A DNA stretch of 64,000 bases, from contig NC_079890.1 of the NCBI RefSeq assembly GCF_024868665.1, positions 32,254,671 to 32,318,670 on the forward strand, given 5' to 3'. Of this stretch, positions 32,256 to 43,900 are shown piece after piece (positions within the stretch are counted from its first letter, which is position 1; each line of letters opens with the position of its first letter). The translations under genes and the position numbers were made by a program. The notes below the pieces were generated by a model. The model was not told the DNA's origin. It did not search any database and saw nothing but the letters and a program-made list of their open reading frames with translations. The stretch comes from Triplophysa rosa. Its lineage: Eukaryota; Chordata; Actinopteri; Cypriniformes; Nemacheilidae.

Positions 32256-34888
32256 TTTTTGCCTAAATGTACAAAGGCAAGTTACAGTATTGTATAAAAA
32301 AAGAAACGGGGTAATGTACACTTTACATAAGAGAACAGTCTAAGAAAGAACAGAAAGGATTGGGTGAAACAGCCAAAGAATCATTTTAAACAGCCATATA
32401 AAAGTAAACATCCTGTAAGTACCGGGGGCAAGATACTCGGTGATGAAATGGGTTGAAACGCAATTAGAGAGAGGTGGTAGTCCATCGCAAGAAATGATGC
32501 AAAGCATGCAACAGTGCACTGCTCCTCATAGATATCAAAGCACATCAACTGAGCACCATGTCATGACAAAAATATGTTCAGGTCTTTATACTTTTGAATA
32601 TTCAGAAGGTGCCAACTCAAGCATCCCAATGTGTATAACTGGATTGTTGATTGTAATGTATTTTAGAGGGCAATGTAAAACGCCATCTCTCTTAGTGTTC
32701 AGTGTACCATGGTTCACATGAAAGGTAGTGTACATGAGCCAACGAAATCCTCCGAACACCTGCCTGCTGTCCATCGGCTAGTAAAATCTGCCTGCTCTTT
32801 ATGAAAAAACTACCCACATTAATGCACATTTTAGCAGCAAACAACCAGTTAAACCACTTGAGATCAATTGAGAGCCAAAGAAAGCTTGAGTGTTCACTCC
32901 CACGACTTTTTAAAAGGGACCTATTGAATGCAACAACAAAAAAACGCAAGCATTGTGACATTAAGAAAGAGCAAATTAAATTAAAGGTAAGATGGCTTCT
33001 CAATAGCTATTTTAAAACAGTCCCTCTGTACATCATATACAGACATCACATAGTGTGTGCAACCGAGAATAACGACAGCGTTTGGTATAAAACTAAAGTT
33101 TGCTTTGCCTGAGGAGACACCGTATAAAGTCACATCTCTAGTGCTATAGTACACCATGCGAAACGACACGTGAAACACAGTGAGCATGACGGCCTATGAA
33201 TGCATGTTCGATTCAAATGGCCATCGAAACACGCCGGAGTTCACAACACTTGGCCCCATGCAAAGAACTTCAGGACATTTAGTACAAAACTACTGGGCCT
33301 CTGTTGTCACCAACCCCTTACTTGTACGTACCCCTGCATAGTGCTATAGCAGAACGTCCGGCACACAAGCACCTCTAAAAGAACTTCTAAACCATGTCAC
33401 ATTAACAAACATCCATTTTTAAAACCTTAGCGACAGATCTGAAATTCGGTTTGTGATGAGGTCAGAAATCCATCACAAGGAGATTCAAGTTGAAGGACAA
33501 CCAAGCCGGAACCAAATTCAATTCCTTTGGGTAAAAAGACTGGTGATGAGGTTTCATGATGGTACGGTGCTCACGAGGCATCTTATTCCACAAATTAAGG
33601 GCTCGTTCGAAAGTAAAATCTTGCTGAAATCTTAAAGCAGTTGTGCAAGGACAGCAACAAATGCTTCCCTTGAGCTCCATGCTGATGCTACAGATGAACA
33701 AGTCACACTAAAACCCTCATCATAAATGAGTATAGTATAGTTTAAGTAAAGTGTTATGACCGGCTGTGATAGCTCAAAAATGTAAGACCTCCAATAATGA
33801 GACATTTATTTGCTTTGCATTGAACTGTGCTGATAGAAGAGCGAAGTGGGGCATGAGGAAAAGGGAGCAGTCTTGATGCATGTGGTAATGAAAACCATTT
33901 AAAAACCACCGACAGAAAGACAGAATTATGAGACAATGCTAAATATTATCTGCAGCTTTCACTTGTGGTATCTAGAGAACAACAATTCAAAAACCGTAGG
34001 TCAAAGAGAATGGCTTCTGCAGTGAGGATGCAAATACAAAATAAAAAAAGGGAAACAACTTTAGTTATTTCAGTGTGATAAAACTATTTTCAGTCTTAGT
34101 GTTCTTAGTTCCCCTCCAGTCCGAGCCTCTCGTCTGGCCAGAGCCTGCTTAGTGAGCATCAGTCCTTGTCTTCTGGTTCCTCAATAGTTCACAGGTAGAG
34201 TTCAGTGGCCAGCTGGGCTCTGAGCAGGGCAGAATGGCTTTGAACCTGGTCTCACAGTCTGTAGTGGGGTACGAGGTACGGATACTAGGAAAAACATTGA
34301 TCTGCCATACATTCCGGCAGAAAAAAAACCTAAAATATAGAAACACCATTCAACTGATGTCTAAATGAACTCCATATACTTCCCCATGTGATCCAGTCAC
34401 ATGATTATTTGTAAAGGGTGAGATAATCAGGGTTCCCTAAAAAACACAAACAAAAAACAATGGGTTACAATAAAGCAATTAGCCTGTAATTAATAGATGA
34501 AATTTATTTTTGAATTATGGACTTTTTTCTATCATTCCACCAGAGGTCAGTATAAGATGTCATTGAGAGTACAGGGCTTGTGCTACTACTGCTGCTGCTG
34601 TCCTTAAATCACCAGCCTCAATCTAAAGGCCTTAAAATAATCATAATGCCTTGGAACGGATGGACATCTACAGAACCCACAATATCTCTAAAAGCTCCTA
34701 TACTGAAGTGCCTGTGAGCTTCAGGACCTACAAAGAACTCTCTGTAAGTGTGGCTATCAAAAACAAGCTTTTACATAACATAACACATGACATGAAAGCA
34801 GAGACGACAGTGATTTCCCTTTATTTTTCAGCCAGAGTTTAACCCTTCTGACCACATTGCTTTATCTACAGGTTTCCTCTTACCATTC
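32256..34888 (-). other. znf609: Presumed znf609 3' UTR
   Basis: About 2.6 kb between the stop codon and the candidate polyadenylation signal, with no recognised repeat and no long coding frame. Its lack of the transposons that crowd the rest of the window fits retained transcribed sequence. The 34149-34290 part could instead be a spliced 3' exon (see findings). Confidence 0.5.
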
Positions 34889-34962
34889 TCACCTCCGTGC
34901 TGGCGGGTACAGGGAAGGGGCTGAGGCTTGCTGACTGGCAACAATCGCTGACGATGAAAGAC
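34889..34962 (-). CDS. znf609: znf609 last coding exon
   Basis: Acceptor TTGCAG|GTCTTT. It encodes [18 protein letters not shown] and PPARR, then TGA at 34889-34891, closely matching the mammalian end (SLYPPPRR). The stop overlaps a GT donor-like GGAG|GTGAGA. Confidence 0.93.
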
Positions 34963-37900
34963 CTGCAATAAAGAATCAAAATCCAGCAAAAATGAATGCA
35001 GTGTAACAATTAATACAATGACATAAAAATGTAACAATGCAAAAAGTCGTAATGCAAAAAGCTTAATAAAAAAACGGTAATCTATAACATTTGTCTCTAT
35101 ATCGCCATCTGTTAGAAAAAAAAAAAAAATCCCCGCAGGTTATTTTATGAATTTATCTTCACATGGGTTGAAGTCAAATGATGTCAATCTGAATTTTCCC
35201 ACAAAATTGTACCCGAAAGCTTACATTATAAATCAGTATTTTCTAAGCTTACTGAATCAGAATGCTCAATAACCGATTTTTGTTTATTTTTAACCCAAAA
35301 AAGTAACGGATTGCCACTCTAAGCTAAATATTTAGTTTTAAGGTGAAAATCTGAGTAACAGTGGCGGCTGGTCAATAGCGGGCACTGGGGCTCCGCCCCA
35401 CCAAATTATCCAGAGAAGAAGACTGTTAAACGTAAGTTCAACATATATTATTAATTGCAAAATAATTTTGAACTATTTTCACTATATTCACCTGGTAGTT
35501 GTGTTCGCATTCGTTAAAAGTATTATTTAAAATTGTATTTGGTTCATTTCTGCGACCATCCATATATATTGTAAGTGCGGGGCGCCGAACAAATTAGTGT
35601 TTATGTAGGTACACAAACATTTGGCAGGCAGGTGACCTGAGGCTGCTCTCTAATTGGCTCATGTAAGAACGCAGCTCTGTGCGCCCCAGACTCTCTTACT
35701 TTTGCTGATAGCGTATCAATATTGATTTTTACATGTTTGAACGTGATAAAGGATGAGCTTTACTTGCCCTTAGTATAAAGTGTTTACACTGCACGCGAGA
35801 TACGGGACAAAAGCACTATAATCAGTGATGCTATTTGCATTGGATGCTGTGCGCTGCGTCTGTTTACTCTCACTTTGGTTTTTACACTAGTAAACTGTAG
35901 TAAATTGTAAGGTGCTGTTATATTTTATAGCTATATAGAGAGATTTTATAAACGTTTTCAGTAGTACTAACTAGTTGTTGTGCTTGTATAGCTTAACACA
36001 AATAGATGGACTGTTATTATTCTTTACTGAACTAAAGTTAACTGAAAAGTTACTCTAGTATTTTGTTACAAAAGAGATGGATGGCCAAGTTAGGCCAACC
36101 AAAACAATAAACAGGGTTACTCTCTCTCTATGGTCATTATTAACAATTCCAGAGTTTCCTGAACACTCCATACACTACAATAGTGAATTGATAAACTGAA
36201 CTGATAAACTTAATATTGACTGTGGTACGGTTCAAAAACACTGTAGCATCTCTGAAATTTTCTACAGTTTACTATAATAAATAATAAAGTATACTGAAAT
36301 ATTTTTTTTAATTTGGACTGGCACCTTATTACTGTTAATAAACACCATCACATGCTTTGATAGTTAAACTTTTTTTTAGCTAAGCAGTGATGATTCATTT
36401 ACATCACATGTCAAATGGTTGGTTGCGCCCCCTCAAAAAATTTTGCACCAGCCGCCACTGCTGAGTAATATAGACGGCTTCATTGGACGCACGTACTTGC
36501 CCATAGTTAACTTCTGGTAATAATAAGTAAAAACATAATAGGATGAAATCTAAAGTTTCGTAAAATGCAACCACTAAACCAAGCTAAACCACTGACCTGT
36601 GGCATAGGACAGATCATACTGCCCGGCTACAAGAGGATAACCTAGGTGGTGATGGGGTGGCATTATGCGTTGGGAGGGAGACGAGCGAGGTCGATCTACT
36701 TCTCTCTCCCTTTCCCTGTCTCTTTCTCTTTCCCGGTCTCCTGCCCCTCGCTCTCTTTCATGAGAGGGCTTGTCGGCAACAGTTGGGGATTTACTCTTGT
36801 ACTGGTTGGCGTGTTGATGCAGTATGTCCAGGGCTTTGGACTCTGAAGCAGACTTGCTGCTGACCGTGGGACTGGAGCGAGACCTCTCTCCGTCTTCACA
36901 GCCCATTTTACTCCCGTAAGGAGAAAAAGGGTATCCCGCTGGCAGATAAGACCCTGAAGATTAGGAGGAGACCATAATGAGTGATTTCTACTACATTTCA
37001 CACAATTAATGATTCTGAGGTCAGAAACATACTAGGTAGTAAGTGAAGTAAGCTAAATGTTAGTGAATAGTTTGCCTTACCTGGGTAGTTCTGCATCATA
37101 ACTGAGGACATGCCCCTGTATCCAGGATGACTGGGGTCATAACCCTGTCCAAAAGGATATCCATGCATGTAATGTAGGTAGGGCTGGTGCTGGTGCTGGG
37201 CCAAAGGGGAAACGAAAGGTATGTGGGCATTAGACCGAGAATCTTTCACACCGCATCGCTGGTCCTCTGCGCTGGGCGGACATGAACCGTCAATTCCGTC
37301 TTTATTCTCATCTTTGGAGCTGTTGTCCTTCGTCCTAGACCTCTCCTCTTTGACTTTTCTGTCCCGCTCTCGATCTCGCTCCTCTTCTGGTGGTCTCTGA
37401 TTATCAGGGTACTGAATGATCACAAGCCGAAAGAGGCAATAAAAACGTTTTAATAGAGTCCATCTTCAGAAAAAGAAGTTCTAAAATATCTCCCAAAGAC
37501 ACAACTTAAGCATGCACATTTGTCTAGCACGTGTCATAAACAGTAACATATGTATGTATAATAGGATTTGATAAAGCGTTTTAACGCATTTTAGCAAATA
37601 TCAACCTTTTGTGCTTTTTAGAGCTTGACAGCCCCAGGTCAATTTATGCTTCCACATTCTTAAAAACATCCTTTGTGTTTCATTAAATTAATAATATTGG
37701 TTTTTACCAACATAAGTGTGAAAAAAAACAGAATTTACAGTGTACTAGCATATGCTGGGTTGTTTTAATGGTTGAGTTAAATATGGACATGTTTTTTAAA
37801 CCAATGGTTGGGTTTGTCTGTATTTAACCAAACCACGCGTTGAAACAACCCAGTCTTTAAGAAGCACTTGTTTGTCTCACCTGTCTGTACCACATGGATT

Positions 37901-40900
37901 GCTCCATACCCAGTCTGGCAGACTCCACATTTGCCTTTGAGTCATCCTTTCCGTGATGGCCAGCTTCACTGAGCTTCATTTTAAGCCCTTCAGCCTGCTG
38001 TGGCTGCAGCTTGGCCTCCTCCCCTTTGGGGATGATGACGGATTTGGAAGGTTCAGAGGAAGCATCTCTCTGCTTGCCAGGGGCCTGTGGCTTCCCCAGG
38101 TCTGAAAGGCTTGGGGCTTTTGTCAGTCCTGGAGGAACAGGACCTTTCTGTTTCCAGTCTTCCTTATGGGAGGCGTCCTTGTCCTTTACACCTGAAACAG
38201 GCTTCTTTTCAGCAGACCTGTGCTGCTCGGCCATGAGTCTTTGCCTTTCCTCATATTGCTGCCTGTAGGCTGAATTAGTGTTCATGAGGTGGTTGTGATA
38301 AACCTGATCGTGGTATCCATACGGGGGGACGTAGTACTGGTTGTAGTAGAGCGGCTGCATGTACATGTTGGAGCGTTGCTGAATGACCGAAGCTTGCTGT
38401 TGTTGGTGTGGCTGACTTGAAGTGACCTCGGATTTTCTCTCACCCTGCACTTCTACCTTGCTCCTCTCCTCTACTGATTCTTGCTCATCCTCCTTTTTTA
38501 CTTTCACAGCTTGCCCATCTTGTAGGGGTCCGCCAGCCAGGGTTCCACCGGGGCTTGGGTGGGTGTAATTGGGAGAGTAGTAGTTTTCGTAGTTAGAATA
38601 ATATGAGGACTCTTTGTTGGTTGTCTGTGAGGGAAATAGCGACTTCTTCGCACCGTCCCTCATTGACTGATCTTCTGTCTTGCCTTTGACCCCTTCCACT
38701 TTGCCTTCACCATCCTCTCCCGCATCAGATATGTCAGAGTATGCAGGGCTGTTTGTCTTTACCGAAGAGCTATCCGCCCCGTTCTGGGAGACTACGTGAA
38801 GCGGAGTGAGGGGTTGTCCACTGCTATCCACCCGACTGGCCACACCGATGGATGGACTGGGAGCATTATCCGTAAAGCTGTATATCTTATCCGCCTCTGC
38901 TTTCATACTAGCTAGGCGACTTTGATGAGGGTCAGAGGAACCATTGAGATGACCCTCACTTCTACTTCCTGGATCAGAGGACTCAGAATAAGGGCTTTTC
39001 CCATCTTCAGGCTTCCCGCCCTTGCCTGGGATCTTGGGGCTGTCTGCATCTTTTCCGAGATCTTTCTTTTTCTTGTCCTTTTTCTTCTTGTCCTTGAAGT
39101 TGCTCAGCGCTGGATTAATTGGTGAGGAGTCTCCAGCTACGCCCAACTTTGACTGCATGCCTTTGAGTTGGGGACTCTTAGGAATGCCTTGCAACATGTT
39201 GGCCATCCCCGGAGGATGGCTTGGGCTCCCACCGCTGAACGGTGTTGGCTGCAAAGAGTACATCTGCTGAGAGGTAAGGGTGGGAGCCATAGTTCTGGAA
39301 GACTTTATGTTCTTCTGGGACAGTTTGTCAGACTTGGCACCACTGCTTGTCTTTTTGGACTTCCTATCCTCCATGCCGTCATTACTAGCCTCGTCCGCAG
39401 TGAGGCAAGGCCCATCCTCACAGCCTTCTATAGGTGTGCCTTCAGCTTCAATATCACCATTCTTTTTCTTCGACTTGGTTCCAAACTTTCCAGGAGAGGG
39501 AGATGGACTCTGAGCATCAAATCCTCTTCCTTTAGGTGTGACAGAGCGTGCTGGGGAGAGAGAGCCTTTTTGTGTAATCGAAGCTCCGTTACAACTTCCT
39601 GGCTCTGGGTGGAGAGAGGATTCTTCACCGTACTCGCTGTCCCCATCCATCTCCAGTTTAATATCATCATCATTGTGAGCACGGGCCTGGTGGTATTTCA
39701 GACCATTGATGTGTTTGTACTTCTTGTTGCAGTTGGGGTGTGGGCAGTCAATGAGTACTGGTGAAGGACAGCTGCGGTCTAGAGGAGGAGGAAGGGACTC
39801 TGTTTTAATGATGGGAATTGGGAGCGTAGAGGACATCACTCCACCGTTCGAACTTGTGCGCATGCGCTTGTTGCCTTTAGAGTCCTCGGAGCTCGAGTTT
39901 GGCTCCATGTCTGATGCAGGTTTGCTTTTGCGCTTATTGGCTGAGGACGGACTGGCTTTAATGTCTTCAGTGTTGCTGTTTGGCGGAGTCCTGTGCTCAG
40001 AGGAATTCTGGCTGCCGCGCCGCCCCTTGTTGTTGGAACTTGCTCTGGTCTTGTTGCTGTTGCTGCCCTTATTATCAGATGAGTTGCTGTTCTCGTTGAC
40101 TGGAGTGTTGCTATTGGGTCGCATTCTCTTACCACGACCACGCCCGTTTCTCATCTCTAGGTCACTTGTAGGAGACTCACAAAACCTTAAAATGGAAATT
40201 AAAAAGACTATTTATGAGATCTTCTACAGAAGAGACAGGTCTTGTTTTGATTATAATAAACCTAAATTGATCATTTAATTAGGCACAACTAAAGGCTTAC
40301 CGAAAATAAAAAAGTAACATTGGAGTAACATAGCAGTAACATAGCAGAAAAATTGTTCAATCTTTCATTTCATTGTCCTTCTAAAACCTTGCATCTCCAT
40401 ATTTTGAGATTTTTACTTATATAAATCATTATTGTTATTCACCCTTTATATTCGTCACTGGGATTTTGCAAATATTGAACAAATAAAAAGTGCTTGTCAA
40501 GTTTGACAACACAGTATTTGCTCATTTAAAAAGTACAATATTTTTCCTATTCCCGGAATTTGGATATCCAAGGATTTGGAAGGACAGAAACAATGTACTT
40601 GAAAGACTAAACAATCATTTTCATACGTACAAGACGAATAGTCTATAAATATTATGGTGTCATTTTTTATGTTTCATAAGACTTTATATTATTATATAAA
40701 ATGATACAATAATTAAGTCATTGTATACAGAAAGATTAACTAATTCTAGCAAAGGCCTATTTTTTTTAGCCCGACTAGATGGATTTAAAAAAATTCAGCC
40801 ATGGATATTCACACAGCGATACAATGCCTAAAAGTGTAGTGGGAACATAAATCTGCAAAACAGTTAGATTCTCATATCCAGCCTGCGAATGGATTCTATT

Positions 40901-43900
40901 CTCATATCCTGATAGACTAGATGATGTGTGTCTTTTCAGTGCTTCATCCCTGAGGGTTATGATGTGATACACCCAGTGAGAGATGCACCTGGCTTACTGC
41001 TAGCCCAGAGGGAATCGAGGAAACTGATGCGGGGGTGTGGGGGGTGGTTGACAGTCAGACAGAGATGGCAAGAAAAGATACTTCTCTATATGCTGGAAAG
41101 CATTTAGCATCTGTGTTGACAATACCTTTTATTCTGTCCTAGGGTAAGACATCAGTTGTGGCTTAGTTTCGTACAATAAATTGTCAAATTGTACACGGTT
41201 TAGGACTCACAATAACATTTTTACTTGGTGTTCCTAAAAACGTGGTGTTCCATATAATAACCTTGCAAATTTGAAATGCTAAACACTTCACCCACCTTGG
41301 AGGAGCCCAGTCATGGCGAGTACAATCCAAAAGTGTCCCAACGTACGTCTTGTTCCTCCAAGTAACGTTGACCACCAGCATACCTGCCAAGCAAACAAGA
41401 GGACGCTTCTTATAATACACCTTTAGGCATATTTCTAAGATATCTTTCCTGTCTCTCTCTTTTTCATTCCTTGTATTCTTTACACAACTCTGACAAATGC
41501 CTCTCTTACCATTTAAATAGTTCAAATAGATGTTACTAAGGCCAGAACTCTCAAAGCAGCCCTACTACTTTGACAGTGCACATCATGATTCACCGCTGCT
41601 AAAAGCAGCAAAGAACAAAGAATGTTGTTTCTGGGAGGAAAATAGTTTGATGGTGCTCTTCATCTGACATTGCAGCACCGTGAGCTGTTCCTGCCTCGGC
41701 AAATAGTTAAGCAATTGTGCGAAACCAGCTGAAGCAAATGAAAATGCTTGTGTTTGGCAGGCATTCAGAGGCTTCACTACAGAAGCCTGTTCAGGTAAGA
41801 GCTGGATACTTCTGAGATTTTGCATCACTATAATAGCAGAGAAAATCAATATGACAATACAATTATATGCATTTAGTAGCTTGTGAGAGGCAGCGTAATG
41901 TTGCATATCGATAAAGTTGCTTTAGTCGGTCTGCAAGCAGTCTTGTCTTCATATGGAGGCTAACAAATGTATTTCTGAAACTAGCATATCATGTTTCTGT
42001 AAGTACACAGAGTTCAGATAGACAGTTCTTTAATCGATAGGATCAGGGTTTCCCAACCAGGGCATTTACTTAAAGGATAGTTAACCCAAAAATGCATAAT
42101 TTACTCGCCTTTTGTCATTTCAAACTAGGGCTGTGCGATTTGGGGAAAATATCTAATTGCGATTTGTTTTAACAGACATTGTGATTGCGATTTAATTTTT
42201 CTAAGTCAAGCTTCAGCTCAATATTGTCAATAGTGTGGAGCACAGTATGGGTATAGTTACCCTGCTGAACGAAAACAAAAAATAACATTACAGAAATTCT
42301 AACTGTTTCCATTAAAACCATTACAAATTCCTTTTTGGGCATTATTCAAATAGGACTTACTGTTGTTCTATTGGTTCCCAACTGCCAGATTACATCACAC
42401 AAATAGAATACAAATACCAGTGCACACTATTATAGTTTCCATTAAAGGAGTCATGAGTTAAGACATCAATTTGAACCTGAGCTTTTGTTATATAAGAGGG
42501 AATCGTATTCAAGCGAACATCCTGTAAGTGTCAGAACTGAAAACGCCCTTGTTACTGAAATTACAGACTACTTCTCTAGCCCCACCCACTGGTTCGCGCA
42601 TGACAGTACTGAAGTAACACAACTTGCACGGAACCAGATAGAGCGAGCAAGCAGTGCAGTGCCGTGTTGTGGAAGAACACAGTCGCTGCATAACCTTCCT
42701 TCGGATTCTGACATTAGTAATGCGTGGCTGAAGTTTATTTTTTGACACGTTCCAGCTCACGTGGGTAAAACATTGAGCATTTGTTCACTTCATTTCACTG
42801 CGGATTCCTTTGTGAACAAGGCCCAGGTCGACGCTGGATTTGGGGAGAGACTAAAATTAAAAAGCAGTACTATGCCGTCAATATTGGATCCGATAGGAAT
42901 GGTGCAGCAATCTTACGTGAGTAAAACATATTTGTACTATGCGTCACTATTGCTTTGTTAGAGATCGCTTGATATGCCCTGATAGCCCTATTCGCACGGG
43001 ATTAGTATCACCTGGGAACCTCTAGTCATTTGTAATAATTGCAGAGGTTGTCTGTGATCTTAATCCTGTGCGAATCGGCCATGTCAGTAATTTGTAAAGT
43101 AAAAATTCCTTCACAAATTTCCTACCATATTTTGATGAACACCGAGGTCCTGTGATAATATTAGTCCCCTGCGAATCGGCATCTCTGTTATTTGGCGGGC
43201 TCAAATATCATTTTTCTAGGTTTTATTCATCGTTTGCGAATAATGCGGAGGCTGTTTTAAAGTGTTTTGATATTATTTCGGGTGCTGGGTCATATCCATA
43301 AGTTACCTGCCAACACTGTCGTTTTGGCCGGGAGTCTCCCGTTTGTTTATTTATCATGGTTTACCATTAAAGCTGAGCGTTTGTCGAGCCGGCCTCAAAA
43401 CCTGGGTAGAAAATAGCCTATTACTTATTGATTTTGATGTTTTTGAATGTAAAAACCACGTCATAAGTCATAAGTAGACCTCATACAACAATATAAAACA
43501 ATAAACAAGGCCAGTTCATCACACCTTTAAAACAAATACAACTCCCATTATTACCCTTAAATCAATAAAATGTTCTATTGTGTTAGTTAATTATTAAAAT
43601 AGTACTTAGGTTACATAGGCTGATTTATTCATTTTTAAGTATTTGGGATTTTAAAAACAAATTTGTGATTTTAAAAAGAAAATGTGCTGAATGTTACAAA
43701 ACAACAGAATTTACATTTGTTTGAAACGCGGAGCCAGGCGTGAGTTGACACAGGGTGCGCGCCTGCATCATGCCTCGTCCATATTGGACGACAAGTTTAA
43801 ACGGCTTGTCTTCAGAATTGGAATTTTCTTTAGTATTTATTAGTATATATGATCGTTCTGACTCCGCATATAATACTCTCTCTCTCTCTCTCTCTCGACA

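Noticed and set aside
39168..40278. Long plus-strand open frames opposite the large znf609 exon
   Set aside because: They lie antisense to a conserved coding exon with strong Ser/Lys codon bias, which opens the reverse frames. No motif or start context supports them.
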